Shown: piece by piece, positions 7,495 to 14,643 of the stretch | Numbering within the stretch: position 1 is the first letter of the stretch | Layout: the number at the start of each line of letters is the position of its first letter | Origin: Bacillota bacterium | Lineage (GTDB): Bacteria > Bacillota > Clostridia > Oscillospirales > Oscillospiraceae | Direction of reading: 5' to 3' | NCBI GenBank assembly: GCA_023393155.1 | Contig: JAEWML010000079.1 | Span: forward strand, 1 to 17,259 | Length of the DNA: 17,259 nt | The notes under the pieces: model-generated | Databases searched by the model: none | The model's input: the letters and a program-made list of their open reading frames with translations, nothing else | What the model was told of the DNA's origin: nothing | Made by a program: the position numbers and the translations under genes

Positions 7495-8386
7495 GGACGG
7501 GTTGCGGCTGGACGCGTTTCTGGCCGCCCGGGGTCCCGGACTGACCCGCTCCGCCGCCGCGCGGCTGATTGGGGAGGGGAAGGTGCTGGTGGACGGGAAA
7601 AAGCCCGCCAAGAGCCTGCGTCTTACCGGCGGGGAGACGGTGACGGTGGAGCTGCCCCCGCCGGAGGTGTCCGAAGCGTTGCCGGAGGATATTCCGCTGG
7701 ACGTGGTGTATGAGGACGAAGACGTGATCGTTGTGAACAAGCCACGGGGACTGGTGGTCCATCCCGCCCCGGGCCACCCCGGCGGCACGCTGGTGAACGC
7801 CCTGCTGAACCGGTGCGGCGATTCGCTTTCCGGCGTGGGCGGGGTGCTGCGCCCCGGCATTGTCCACCGCATCGACAAGGACACCTCGGGTCTCATCATC
7901 GCCGCAAAAAACGATTTTGCCCATCGAAAGCTTTCCACCCAGCTTCAGGACCATACGCTGGCCCGGACCTACGAGTGCATCGTGGTGGGAAATCTTAAAG
8001 ACGACGCAGGCACGGTGGACGCGCCCCTTGGCCGCTCTCCCGCCGACCGGAAAAAGCAGGCGGTGGTGCAGGGGGGCCGCCGGGCCGTGACCCATTGGGA
8101 GGTGATTGCCCGCTATCCCGGCTTCACCCATGTGCGCTGCCGTCTGGAGACGGGGCGCACCCACCAGATCCGCGTCCACATGGCGCATTTGGGCCACCCC
8201 ATTCTGGGGGACACGGTGTACGGCGCGAAAAAGCCCGTTCCGGGATTGCAGGGCCAGTGCCTCCACGCGGCGGGACTTCGGTTTCTCCATCCCCGCACGG
8301 GATTGCCGGTGGAGCTTGCCTGTCCTCTGCCGGAGGAGTTTTTACGCCAGATGCGCAGGTTGGAGGAGGGGCGGCGGCCCCTTTGA
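7463..8386 (+). CDS. RluA/RluD-family 23S rRNA pseudouridine synthase
   Basis: This 307-residue enzyme isomerises uridine to pseudouridine in RNA, most probably in 23S rRNA. It has an N-terminal S4 RNA-binding domain (about residues 14-62, beginning GLRLDAFLA). The catalytic block is HRIDKDTSG (135-143) with the nucleophilic D138, and GRTHQIRVH (231-239) follows. Length and domain order match RluD-type proteins of Firmicutes, which often follow lspA. The exact target uridines are not deducible, hence no symbol. The ATG at 7463 overlaps lspA by 32 bases and is preceded by AAGGAAG. A TTG at 7502, just past the lspA stop with GAGG upstream, is an alternative start, but it would remove the first strand of the S4 domain. 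Confidence 0.93.
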   Translation: METLTLKASPEDGLRLDAFLAARGPGLTRSAAARLIGEGKVLVDGKKPAKSLRLTGGETVTVELPPPEVSEALPEDIPLDVVYEDEDVIVVNKPRGLVVHPAPGHPGGTLVNALLNRCGDSLSGVGGVLRPGIVHRIDKDTSGLIIAAKNDFAHRKLSTQLQDHTLARTYECIVVGNLKDDAGTVDAPLGRSPADRKKQAVVQGGRRAVTHWEVIARYPGFTHVRCRLETGRTHQIRVHMAHLGHPILGDTVYGAKKPVPGLQGQCLHAAGLRFLHPRTGLPVELACPLPEEFLRQMRRLEEGRRPL

Positions 8387-8448
8387 GGGGAAACCGGTCC
8401 TTTGGAGAAAAACCGAAAAACGCCTGACATACCGGGACTTTTAAAAGG

Positions 8449-8485
8449 CCAGCCGCGCCGGAGAACTACTCTCCGGCGCGGCTGG
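8449..8485. terminator. Perfect 16-bp hairpin between convergent genes
   Basis: The arm CCAGCCGCGCCGGAGA (8449-8464) is an exact inverted match to 8470-8485 with the 5-base loop ACTAC. The flank is TTGTAT on the plus strand and CCTTTT on the minus strand. It lies 62 bp after the rluD-type gene stop and 10 bp after the convergent SLH/transglutaminase gene stop, so it probably serves both as a terminator although the U tracts are short. Confidence 0.75.
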
Positions 8486-8495
8486 TTGTATAGAC

Positions 8496-9968
8496 TTACC
8501 ATGGATGGAAGCTGCGGGACTGCGCCTCGGTCATGGCAAAATAGCGGTAGTCCACGCCGTTCACGCCGTCGCCCCAGGTGGTATCGATGTGATAGGACGC
8601 GCCGTCCAAGGTGGCCACCGTCCAGATGTGGTCAGGGTTGGACAGGGCGTAGCAGTCGATTCCCTCCAGCTTTAAAAGCAGGTTGTAGGCCCCGGAGTAT
8701 CCGTCGCACACGGCTGTTCCATGGCGGAAAAGGGTATAGCCGATGTGGGCGAGGGAGTCGGGTCCGGCGGCGGTGTCGTAAACGCAGTTGTCGCAAATCC
8801 ACTTGAAGTAAACCTTGGCCTTTTCCATCTGGGTCATGTTTGCCGTGATCGCGCCCTCGGCCCACAGCCGGTCGTGCAGGGCGATGGCGGCTTGAAGGGC
8901 GTAGTCCCGGTAGGCCGGAAGGTTTGCCTCCGCAGACACGGCGGAAAAGGTCAGGGTCACTCTCCCGGTAATTGTTTCGTAGGTGCACTCCACGGAGTTG
9001 TACATCTGCTCGCAGTAGGATTTGACGACGGCCAGCGCTTTGTTCATCACGTCGCCGGCCTGCGCGGAGGTAATGTACGCGCCGTAATTCAGCTCCAGCA
9101 CGTTGGTCTCCTGAGAGAGCATATAGGCCACGCTGGAGGCAATCTGCTCCTGCGTGGAGGGCGCGGGAAAATAGGTGGCGCTTGAGGTGACCAAATCCCC
9201 CCAGGAGGTGCCCGCCACGCTGTAATTCGGAGCCTCCGGGGCTTCCAGCACGGTCCACGCGGGGGTCAGACGCAAAGCGGGGTCCACAATCCGGGTCAGC
9301 ATGGCCGCCGCCGCCCCGCGGGTCACCGCGTTTTCAGGGCCGAAGGTTCCCGCGCTGTCGGACCCGGCGGACACGCCGGCTTTGTAAAGCGTCAGAATAT
9401 CGTTGTAATAGGGCGTATACTCCGTCACGTCCGTGATAAACTGACGGGAGGCGTAAGCTCTTGTCACCAGCTCGTCGTTGATTGCGGGAAGCGTCTGCGC
9501 CGGAAGAGCCGCCGCCAGCACATGGGCCGTCTGCGCCCGGGTGGCGGGGCCCTTATAAAGCCCGTCCAGCTCCGAGGCAAGCGCGCCCACGCTTTGAAGA
9601 TACGCGAGATACGGCTCATAGGCCGACTGGCCCTCCGTTCGGAAGGCGGCGGCGCCGGATTCGGCGTCCCCTGTGGCGTACAGGCTGCGGATGCGGCCCG
9701 CAAAAATCACAATCTGCCCCACGGTCATGCCGTCCTTGGGGCCAAAGGTGCCGTCGCTCTTACCCACCGATAATCCGTATTCGTACAGGGCCGCCACGTT
9801 GTCGTAGAAAACAGAGTCGGGGGTCACGTCGGAAAATTCACCGGCATAGGATTTCCCGCGGACAAAATTGTCCGCCGAATTTTCGGCTGCCGCCGTGGGC
9901 ACGCACAGGCCGCCTGCCAGAACAAGCGCCAGCAGCAGCCCCGGCAGGCGCAGCTTCAGATGTATCAT
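8496..9968 (-). CDS. Secreted SLH-domain protein with C-terminal transglutaminase-like (cysteine protease-like) domain
   Basis: A 490-residue exported protein. Residues 1-28 form a signal peptide (LKLR, a hydrophobic core, then PTAAA). Three S-layer homology modules follow: about 44-97 (FSDV...GKSDGTFGP), a degenerate one at about 115-155, and about 177-227 (FITDV...TFGPENAVTRG). SLH modules bind pyruvylated secondary cell-wall polymers and would hold the protein at the surface. The C-terminal third (about 360-470) is a transglutaminase-core domain with a likely triad C421 (AVCDGYSGAY), H447 (NPDHIW) and D462 (YHIDTTW). It may act as a peptidase or in cross-linking; the substrate is unknown. 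The ATG at 9968 follows GAGGAGG, while an in-frame TTG at 9995 lies before that site. It is 33 bp downstream of the LCP gene, probably in one operon, and ends at a hairpin. Confidence 0.9.
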   Translation of the reverse strand: MIHLKLRLPGLLLALVLAGGLCVPTAAAENSADNFVRGKSYAGEFSDVTPDSVFYDNVAALYEYGLSVGKSDGTFGPKDGMTVGQIVIFAGRIRSLYATGDAESGAAAFRTEGQSAYEPYLAYLQSVGALASELDGLYKGPATRAQTAHVLAAALPAQTLPAINDELVTRAYASRQFITDVTEYTPYYNDILTLYKAGVSAGSDSAGTFGPENAVTRGAAAAMLTRIVDPALRLTPAWTVLEAPEAPNYSVAGTSWGDLVTSSATYFPAPSTQEQIASSVAYMLSQETNVLELNYGAYITSAQAGDVMNKALAVVKSYCEQMYNSVECTYETITGRVTLTFSAVSAEANLPAYRDYALQAAIALHDRLWAEGAITANMTQMEKAKVYFKWICDNCVYDTAAGPDSLAHIGYTLFRHGTAVCDGYSGAYNLLLKLEGIDCYALSNPDHIWTVATLDGASYHIDTTWGDGVNGVDYRYFAMTEAQSRSFHPW

Positions 9969-10001
9969 AGGGCCTCCTCTTCTTTCGTCGCACAACCGCG
10001 C

Positions 10002-11024
10002 TCAGGACAGAATATTCAAATCCGCCAAAACCCGGTCCTCCACATAGGGGTTGAGATACTCGTTGACGATGCCCAGCACCTCGTCGGCATTCAGGTAAAT
10101 ATAGGGGGAGTGCCACTCCCCGGGTAGGGTGGAAAAATTCACGTTGTCCGCGCCCATGGAAAAGGCCTCCTGCCCCAGCCAGGCAAGCTCGCCCAACTCC
10201 AGATCGGTTTTCACGTACTGCTGAAAAATCTTTGCAAACTGGGAGACTTTCGTCAGGTTGGCGGGCCGCAGGGTCTGCTTTGCCACGGCCTTTAAAAAAT
10301 CCTGCTGGGTTTTCATCCGGCCGATGTCCTCGCTGCCGTAGCCGGTGCCATCGTTGTTGTGGCGGAAGCGGACCACCTTCAGCGCCTCCGCGCCGGTCAA
10401 ATGCCGCGTCCCGGCGGTGAAGTGAATGGACAGGTTCTGAATGGGGTCGTCATAGTCCATATTCACGGGAATGTTAAAATCCACGCCGCCGATGGCGTCC
10501 ACCAGCGCGGAAAAGGCCTTTAGGCTGACTTCCACGGTGTAGTCCACCGGAATCCCCAACTGACCGGACAGGGTTTCCGCCGCCTGCTCCATGCCCCCCA
10601 GATTGTAGGCGGCGTTGAATTTATAGTTCTTGCTGTTAATGCGGCTTTTGGTGTCCCGGGGAATGTTCACGCCGTAAATCCGTCCGGCCCCGGCGTCCAC
10701 CGCCACCAGAATGTTGGTGTCGCTGCCGCCGTTTCCGTCGTCCACGCCGGAGACGAGAATCGTGTAAAAGTCAGACTTTCGGGCCGAATGGGCAGCCTTT
10801 GCCGCCAGGGCCAGCTGGTCGGCATCCTGCAAAGCCTGCTCCGCGGAGGAGAAGGCCTGAGAGGAGGCGGGGAGGCCTGCGCCGTTCTCGCCCTCCAGTT
10901 GGGGCGGCCGGACGATGGCCTTGTAGGTCAGGGTCAGCCCCACAAAAACAGACAAAATAATGACAAGCGCCATCAGGCGGCGCTGAAGCGGAGAAATATG
11001 GCGGCGACGGCGTTTTTTAACCAT
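10002..11024 (-). CDS. LytR-CpsA-Psr (LCP) family cell-wall polymer transferase
   Basis: LCP proteins attach anionic or secondary polymers to peptidoglycan from undecaprenyl-linked precursors on the outer membrane face. This 340-residue protein has a basic N-terminus (VKKRRRR), one transmembrane helix (about 18-35), a linker, and an LCP domain from about residue 86. Expected active-site residues are visible: D102 in SDTNILV, R123 and D124 in NIPRDTK, R219 and R221 in VVRFRHN, and D233 and R236 in SEDIGRMKTQQDFLKA. The ATG at 11024 is chosen although its AAGGAG lies 12 bases upstream, an unusually long gap; no closer in-frame start exists. The frame remains open upstream to an ATG at 11126. 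Next to the SLH protein gene, it may help build the polymer those SLH modules bind (inference). Confidence 0.93.
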   Translation of the reverse strand: MVKKRRRRHISPLQRRLMALVIILSVFVGLTLTYKAIVRPPQLEGENGAGLPASSQAFSSAEQALQDADQLALAAKAAHSARKSDFYTILVSGVDDGNGGSDTNILVAVDAGAGRIYGVNIPRDTKSRINSKNYKFNAAYNLGGMEQAAETLSGQLGIPVDYTVEVSLKAFSALVDAIGGVDFNIPVNMDYDDPIQNLSIHFTAGTRHLTGAEALKVVRFRHNNDGTGYGSEDIGRMKTQQDFLKAVAKQTLRPANLTKVSQFAKIFQQYVKTDLELGELAWLGQEAFSMGADNVNFSTLPGEWHSPYIYLNADEVLGIVNEYLNPYVEDRVLADLNILS

Positions 11025-11131
11025 GGGTACGGCGAACTCCTTATCGGCCCCCGCCCTTTGGGCGAAAGGACCGTCAAATCTAAACGCCGGCCCGTGGCAA
11101 TGGGCAAATCTGGGGGCGGCGGTCATGTTTC

Positions 11132-11160
11132 ATTATACTGCCTCCCGGAGCAAAGCGCAA
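11132..11160 (-). promoter_or_regulatory. Strong promoter for the LCP-SLH operon
   Basis: The minus strand reads TTGCGC, 17 bp, TATAAT, with a perfect -10 box. The predicted start of transcription is near 11125, giving a leader of about 100 bases before the LCP ATG. That leader contains a small hairpin, CGCCC-TTT-GGGCG on the plus strand (11052-11064), just upstream of the ribosome binding site. Confidence 0.75.
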
Positions 11161-11206
11161 GATTGGATTTGCCGGGAAGGGCCTGCGTCTCTTAGCGCGG
11201 GAATGC

Positions 11207-11236
11207 TTTACAAAACCTCCGGAAGCGTGCTAAAAT
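11207..11236 (+). promoter_or_regulatory. Promoter for the secreted pseudo-deacetylase gene
   Basis: TTTACA, 18 bp, TAAAAT (5/6 and 5/6 to consensus) with an extended -10 TGC directly before TAAAAT. It lies 46 bp upstream of the GTG start and is divergent from the LCP promoter, whose -35 lies only 46 bp away. A shared regulator between them is possible. Confidence 0.65.
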
Positions 11237-11282
11237 AAAGAGAAACCGCCGAGGGAAGAAGGAAAAGGGAGGGGAACGCCGC

Positions 11283-12386
11283 GTGAAAAAGAGATTTGCC
11301 GCCGCAGTGCTGGCGCTGGTTTTTCTGGGAACCCTCTGCCCCCGCGTTTCGGCGGAGGATTCGGTTTATTTCACCGCCGTGGACGAGCGTGTTCTGGATT
11401 TAAAGGACTCTACCATGCCTTTCTGGTTCGGCGGATATCTGTACGTGGCGGCTACGGTGTTTCGGGAGTCCGGCGTGGGCTATTCCTATAACGTTGTCAC
11501 CCAGACACTGGTGCTGTACGACTCCAGCCGGTCCTTGGTGTTCAACGTTTCTACCGGCTCCGGCACCACCGGGCAGGGAGATCTGTACGACCATGTGTGC
11601 GTAACCCGGGGCGGAGTGACCTTTGTGGCGGCCTCGCCCGTGGCGTCCTATTTCGGCCGCGCATACAGCAATACGCCGGTGAACCACGGATACCTGATCC
11701 GGGTGAAAAGCGCCTCCGCCGTTCTGCCCGACAGCATGTTTACGGATACCGCCTCCTACCAGCTGGACGCCAAATACCAGCAGTATCAAAAGCAAAGCAT
11801 CGCCGACCCGACGGACATCAACACGGGTGAGGAGGGGGACACCGAGGTCGAGGACCCCGCTTCTTCCGGGAAGTCCATTTATCTCTGCTTTCTGGCGGAG
11901 GACGCGGAGACTGTGACCGCGTGGCTGGATGCGCTGGGGAGCCGGGGCTTCCACGCCGCCTTTTATTTCACGGAGGAGGCCCTTTCCCGCAGCGGGGACC
12001 AGCTTCGGCGCATCGTGGCCTCCGGCAGCGCCGTGGGTCTGATTCCCGGAATCGGAAGGGGCGCGGCAGAGCGGCTGGCCGCCATGAACCGGACATTGTT
12101 TGCCGAGGCAGGGATTAAAACCCGGCTGGTCTTTGGGGCGGACGGAGACGCAGCCGCTCTCCGGGCGGCGGGCTATTGCCCCCTGAGTCCCATTATTGAC
12201 CGGGCGGAATATGGCCTTGGCTCCTCCGGCGCGGCGAACACGCTTTTGGGGCAGATTGGAAAACGGCGGGGCCCTGTGTCCGTGTGGCTGGGGAGCGACG
12301 TGACCGCCGGAGCCCTGCGGGCGTTTCTTGCCTCCGCCGCTGAGGAAGAGGACCGGCTGCCCGCCATGACGGAAACGGCCTTTTAA
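11283..12386 (+). CDS. Secreted protein: copper-amine-oxidase-like N domain plus degenerate polysaccharide-deacetylase (NodB-like) domain
   Basis: A 367-residue exported protein. Residues 1-24 are a signal peptide ending RVSA. Residues about 27-92 resemble the copper amine oxidase N-terminal-like domain (YLYVAATVFRESGVGYSYN...LVLYDSSRSLVFNVSTG), common in Firmicute surface proteins. After an acidic linker (about 175-195), residues 198-365 follow the pattern of a NodB-type polysaccharide deacetylase: a strand, a helix WLDALGSRGFHAAFYFT, then LRRIVASGSAVGLI. The metal and catalytic motifs are gone: the usual TFDDGP position reads CFLAEDAE and the HxxxH region reads GLIPGIGRG. I infer a non-catalytic glycan-binding or scaffold role; the deacetylase kinship rests on pattern memory, not a search. 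The GTG at 11283 is preceded by GGGAGGGG. Likely at the cell surface. Confidence 0.72.
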   Translation: MKKRFAAAVLALVFLGTLCPRVSAEDSVYFTAVDERVLDLKDSTMPFWFGGYLYVAATVFRESGVGYSYNVVTQTLVLYDSSRSLVFNVSTGSGTTGQGDLYDHVCVTRGGVTFVAASPVASYFGRAYSNTPVNHGYLIRVKSASAVLPDSMFTDTASYQLDAKYQQYQKQSIADPTDINTGEEGDTEVEDPASSGKSIYLCFLAEDAETVTAWLDALGSRGFHAAFYFTEEALSRSGDQLRRIVASGSAVGLIPGIGRGAAERLAAMNRTLFAEAGIKTRLVFGADGDAAALRAAGYCPLSPIIDRAEYGLGSSGAANTLLGQIGKRRGPVSVWLGSDVTAGALRAFLASAAEEEDRLPAMTETAF

Positions 12387-12430
12387 GCGCATGTTTTACA
12401 AAAAATTCAACATCTGATGGCCAAAGCGTA

Positions 12431-12436
12431 TATAAT
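12431..12436 (+). promoter_or_regulatory. -10 box of the two-component operon
   Basis: A perfect TATAAT in an AT-rich gap 45 bp after the upstream gene. No good -35 exists at 17 bp; the nearest candidate is TTCAAC (12406-12411) at 19 bp. The weak -35 would fit a promoter that needs an activator, possibly the regulator itself. Confidence 0.5.
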
Positions 12437-12450
12437 GGACAACATAAAGC

Positions 12451-12470
12451 GGGGGAAACGCCCCCATTTT
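12451..12470 (+). terminator. Terminator-like hairpin in the leader of the response-regulator operon
   Basis: GGGGG-AAACG-CCCCC followed by ATTTT. It lies downstream of the TATAAT at 12431 and upstream of the regulator's GGAGG site. It could end read-through from the upstream gene and also attenuate the operon's own transcript. The stem is only 5 bp and the T tract is short. Confidence 0.4.
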
Positions 12471-12492
12471 AAAAAAGTACGGAGGCAGGACT

Positions 12493-13200
12493 ATGGCGCG
12501 AAACATTCTGGTTGTGGAGGACGATCACAACATCTCCGACCTGATCCACATGTATCTTGTGAAGGAGGGCTTTGACGTCCGCATCGCCGCGGACGGCGGC
12601 AGGGCGGTGGAGGAATTCCAGAAGCAGGCGCCCGATCTGATTCTGCTGGACATTATGCTGCCTGTGATGGACGGCTGGGCCGTGTGTGCCAAGATCCGGG
12701 AAACCAGTAAGGTTCCCATCATCATGCTTACCGCCAAGAGCGAGGTGTTCGACCGCATTCAGGGTCTGGAGATGGGCGCGGACGACTATATTGTCAAGCC
12801 CTTTGAGATGAAGGAGCTGCTGGCGCGGATCAACGCGGTGCTCCGCCGGACGGAGATTCCCAACGACACGTCCAAAAAACTGACCTTTGACAAGCTGGTG
12901 GTGAATCTGGATTCCTACGAGCTGATTGTGGACGGCAAAAAGGTGGACACGCCGCCCAAGGAGCTGGAGCTGCTGTACCATTTGGCGGCCACACCCAACC
13001 GGGTGTATACCCGTAATCAATTGCTGGACGAGGTGTGGGGCTTTGACTATTTCGGAGACAGCCGCACCGTGGACGTTCACATCAAGCGCCTGCGGGAGAA
13101 GGTGGAGGACGTGTCCGACCAGTGGGCGCTGAAAACCGTGTGGGGCGTGGGCTATAAGTTTGAGGTGGTGGGCGCGGCAAAGCAGACGGAGAAGGCATGA
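12493..13200 (+). CDS. OmpR/PhoB-family response regulator
   Basis: A 235-residue two-component transcription regulator. The receiver domain (about 3-117) has the acidic pair D10-D11, phospho-acceptor D53 (LLDIMLP), T80 and K102 (VKPFEMKEL). The winged-helix DNA-binding domain (about 128-226) shows the recognition helix RTVDVHIKRLREKV (191-204) and the closing GVGYKF hairpin. The ATG at 12493 has GGAGG seven bases upstream. Its last four bases, ATGA, overlap the start of the sensor kinase gene, indicating translational coupling and a cognate pair. It could belong to any of several OmpR subgroups (PhoP-, ResD- or WalR-like), so no symbol is given. The linked HtrA protease gene suggests envelope stress among its targets. 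Confidence 0.96.
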   Translation: MARNILVVEDDHNISDLIHMYLVKEGFDVRIAADGGRAVEEFQKQAPDLILLDIMLPVMDGWAVCAKIRETSKVPIIMLTAKSEVFDRIQGLEMGADDYIVKPFEMKELLARINAVLRRTEIPNDTSKKLTFDKLVVNLDSYELIVDGKKVDTPPKELELLYHLAATPNRVYTRNQLLDEVWGFDYFGDSRTVDVHIKRLREKVEDVSDQWALKTVWGVGYKFEVVGAAKQTEKA

Positions 13201-14633
13201 AACGGTTGGGCGAGCGCTTCCCAGGACTGTACTGGCGGCAGATGCTTTTGACCATGGGCACCGTGCTGCTGACGCTGGCCCTGCTGGGCGCGTCATACTC
13301 CGCGCTGGGCTATAACTTTCTCCGCCAGGAGCGGATCAACGATATGGAAACCCGGGCGGGCGTGGTGGCCCGCCTCTCCGCCGGCTATCTGAGCAGCGGC
13401 GGCTTTTCCAGCGAGGAAGAGCTTTTAACGCTGGCTGGCTTTGCCGCGTCCATATCCGACTTGAATTTTCTTGTCTGCGACACGCAGGGCCGTGCCCTCC
13501 TTTCCACCGACGCGGGGCTGGATGGGCTATCCGTCACCATCCCCCGGAACCTGATGGACAAAACCCTGACGCAGGGGGTGAGTTCCGGCCGCTCCAATCT
13601 GGGCGGAGTGTATACGGAAAAGCACCTTGTGGTGGGCGTTCCGGTGGCGGATGCGGCGGGGAAACCGGTGGGCGCGGTGTTTGTCGTGTCCGTGCTTCAC
13701 TCTGCGCTGGACAAAATGTGGCAGGGCTTTATCGGCCTGTTTGTCATGACCTCCTGCGTGGTACTGATGGTGGCGTTTATGGCTTCCTCCGTCACCGCCA
13801 TGCGGCAGGTTCGGCCCATCCGGGAGATGGTGGCCGCCACCCGGCGGTTTGCCGACGGAGAGTTTGACATCCGCATGCGGGACACGGAACGAAACGATGA
13901 AATCGGCGAGCTGGCGGTTTCTTTTAACAATATGGCGGAGACGTTGCTGCAGACGGAGCGAAAGCGCAGGGAGTTTGTCGCCAACATCTCTCACGAGCTG
14001 AAAACCCCCATGACCACCATCGCCGGGTATACCGACGGCATTCTGGACGGGACCATCCCCTATGAAAGCGAAAAGCAATACCTGCAAATTATCGCGGAGG
14101 AGAGCCGCCGCCTGAGCCGCATGGTTCGGCGGATGCTGGACGTAAGCCAGCTTCAGGCCATCGACCCGATGAAAAACGGGGCCCACTTTGACCTTTGCGA
14201 AAGTATGCGCCGGGTGCTGATTTCCATGGAAAAGAAAATTACCGACCGGGGACTGGACGTGGACGCGGATATTCCGGAGGAGCCGATTCTGGTTCTGGGG
14301 GACAACGACATGATCACTCAGGTGATTTATAACCTGTTGGAAAACGCGGCGAAATTTGCCACGCCCGGCTCTGTGCTGTATCTGGGCGTGGCCCGGCGGG
14401 ACGGCAAGGCCCGCGTCGTCGTGCGCAACGAGGGAGACACCATTCCGCCCGAGGAGCTGCCGCTTTTGTTCGAGCGGTTCCACAAGAGCGACAAGTCCCG
14501 CAGCGAAGACAAGACCGGCGTGGGACTGGGGCTTTATATTGTCAAGACCATCTTGGAGCAGCACCGGGAAAAAATCAATGTGACCAGCGAGAACGGCGTC
14601 ACCGAGTTTTCGTTCTCCCTGACCGCGGAATAA
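13197..14633 (+). CDS. Membrane sensor histidine kinase
   Basis: A 478-residue sensor kinase, partner of the preceding regulator. It has a short cytoplasmic start, TM1 (about 15-38), an extracytoplasmic sensor region of about 135 residues (40-175) that I cannot assign, TM2 (about 176-198), and HAMP (about 200-252). The HisKA domain has the H-box FVANISHELKTP with phospho-acceptor H266, and the HATPase domain follows. The N box is NLLENAAKF (N383). The first G box reads NEGDTIP in place of the common DNGxGI, a variant found in many Firmicute kinases, and G2 is GVGLGL (441-446). No PAS domain is apparent between HAMP and HisKA. Start and stop codons overlap the regulator by four bases, and the htrA-like gene starts 10 bases after its stop. 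Confidence 0.95.
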   Translation: MKRLGERFPGLYWRQMLLTMGTVLLTLALLGASYSALGYNFLRQERINDMETRAGVVARLSAGYLSSGGFSSEEELLTLAGFAASISDLNFLVCDTQGRALLSTDAGLDGLSVTIPRNLMDKTLTQGVSSGRSNLGGVYTEKHLVVGVPVADAAGKPVGAVFVVSVLHSALDKMWQGFIGLFVMTSCVVLMVAFMASSVTAMRQVRPIREMVAATRRFADGEFDIRMRDTERNDEIGELAVSFNNMAETLLQTERKRREFVANISHELKTPMTTIAGYTDGILDGTIPYESEKQYLQIIAEESRRLSRMVRRMLDVSQLQAIDPMKNGAHFDLCESMRRVLISMEKKITDRGLDVDADIPEEPILVLGDNDMITQVIYNLLENAAKFATPGSVLYLGVARRDGKARVVVRNEGDTIPPEELPLLFERFHKSDKSRSEDKTGVGLGLYIVKTILEQHREKINVTSENGVTEFSFSLTAE

Positions 14634-14643
14634 CGAGGCGCAG

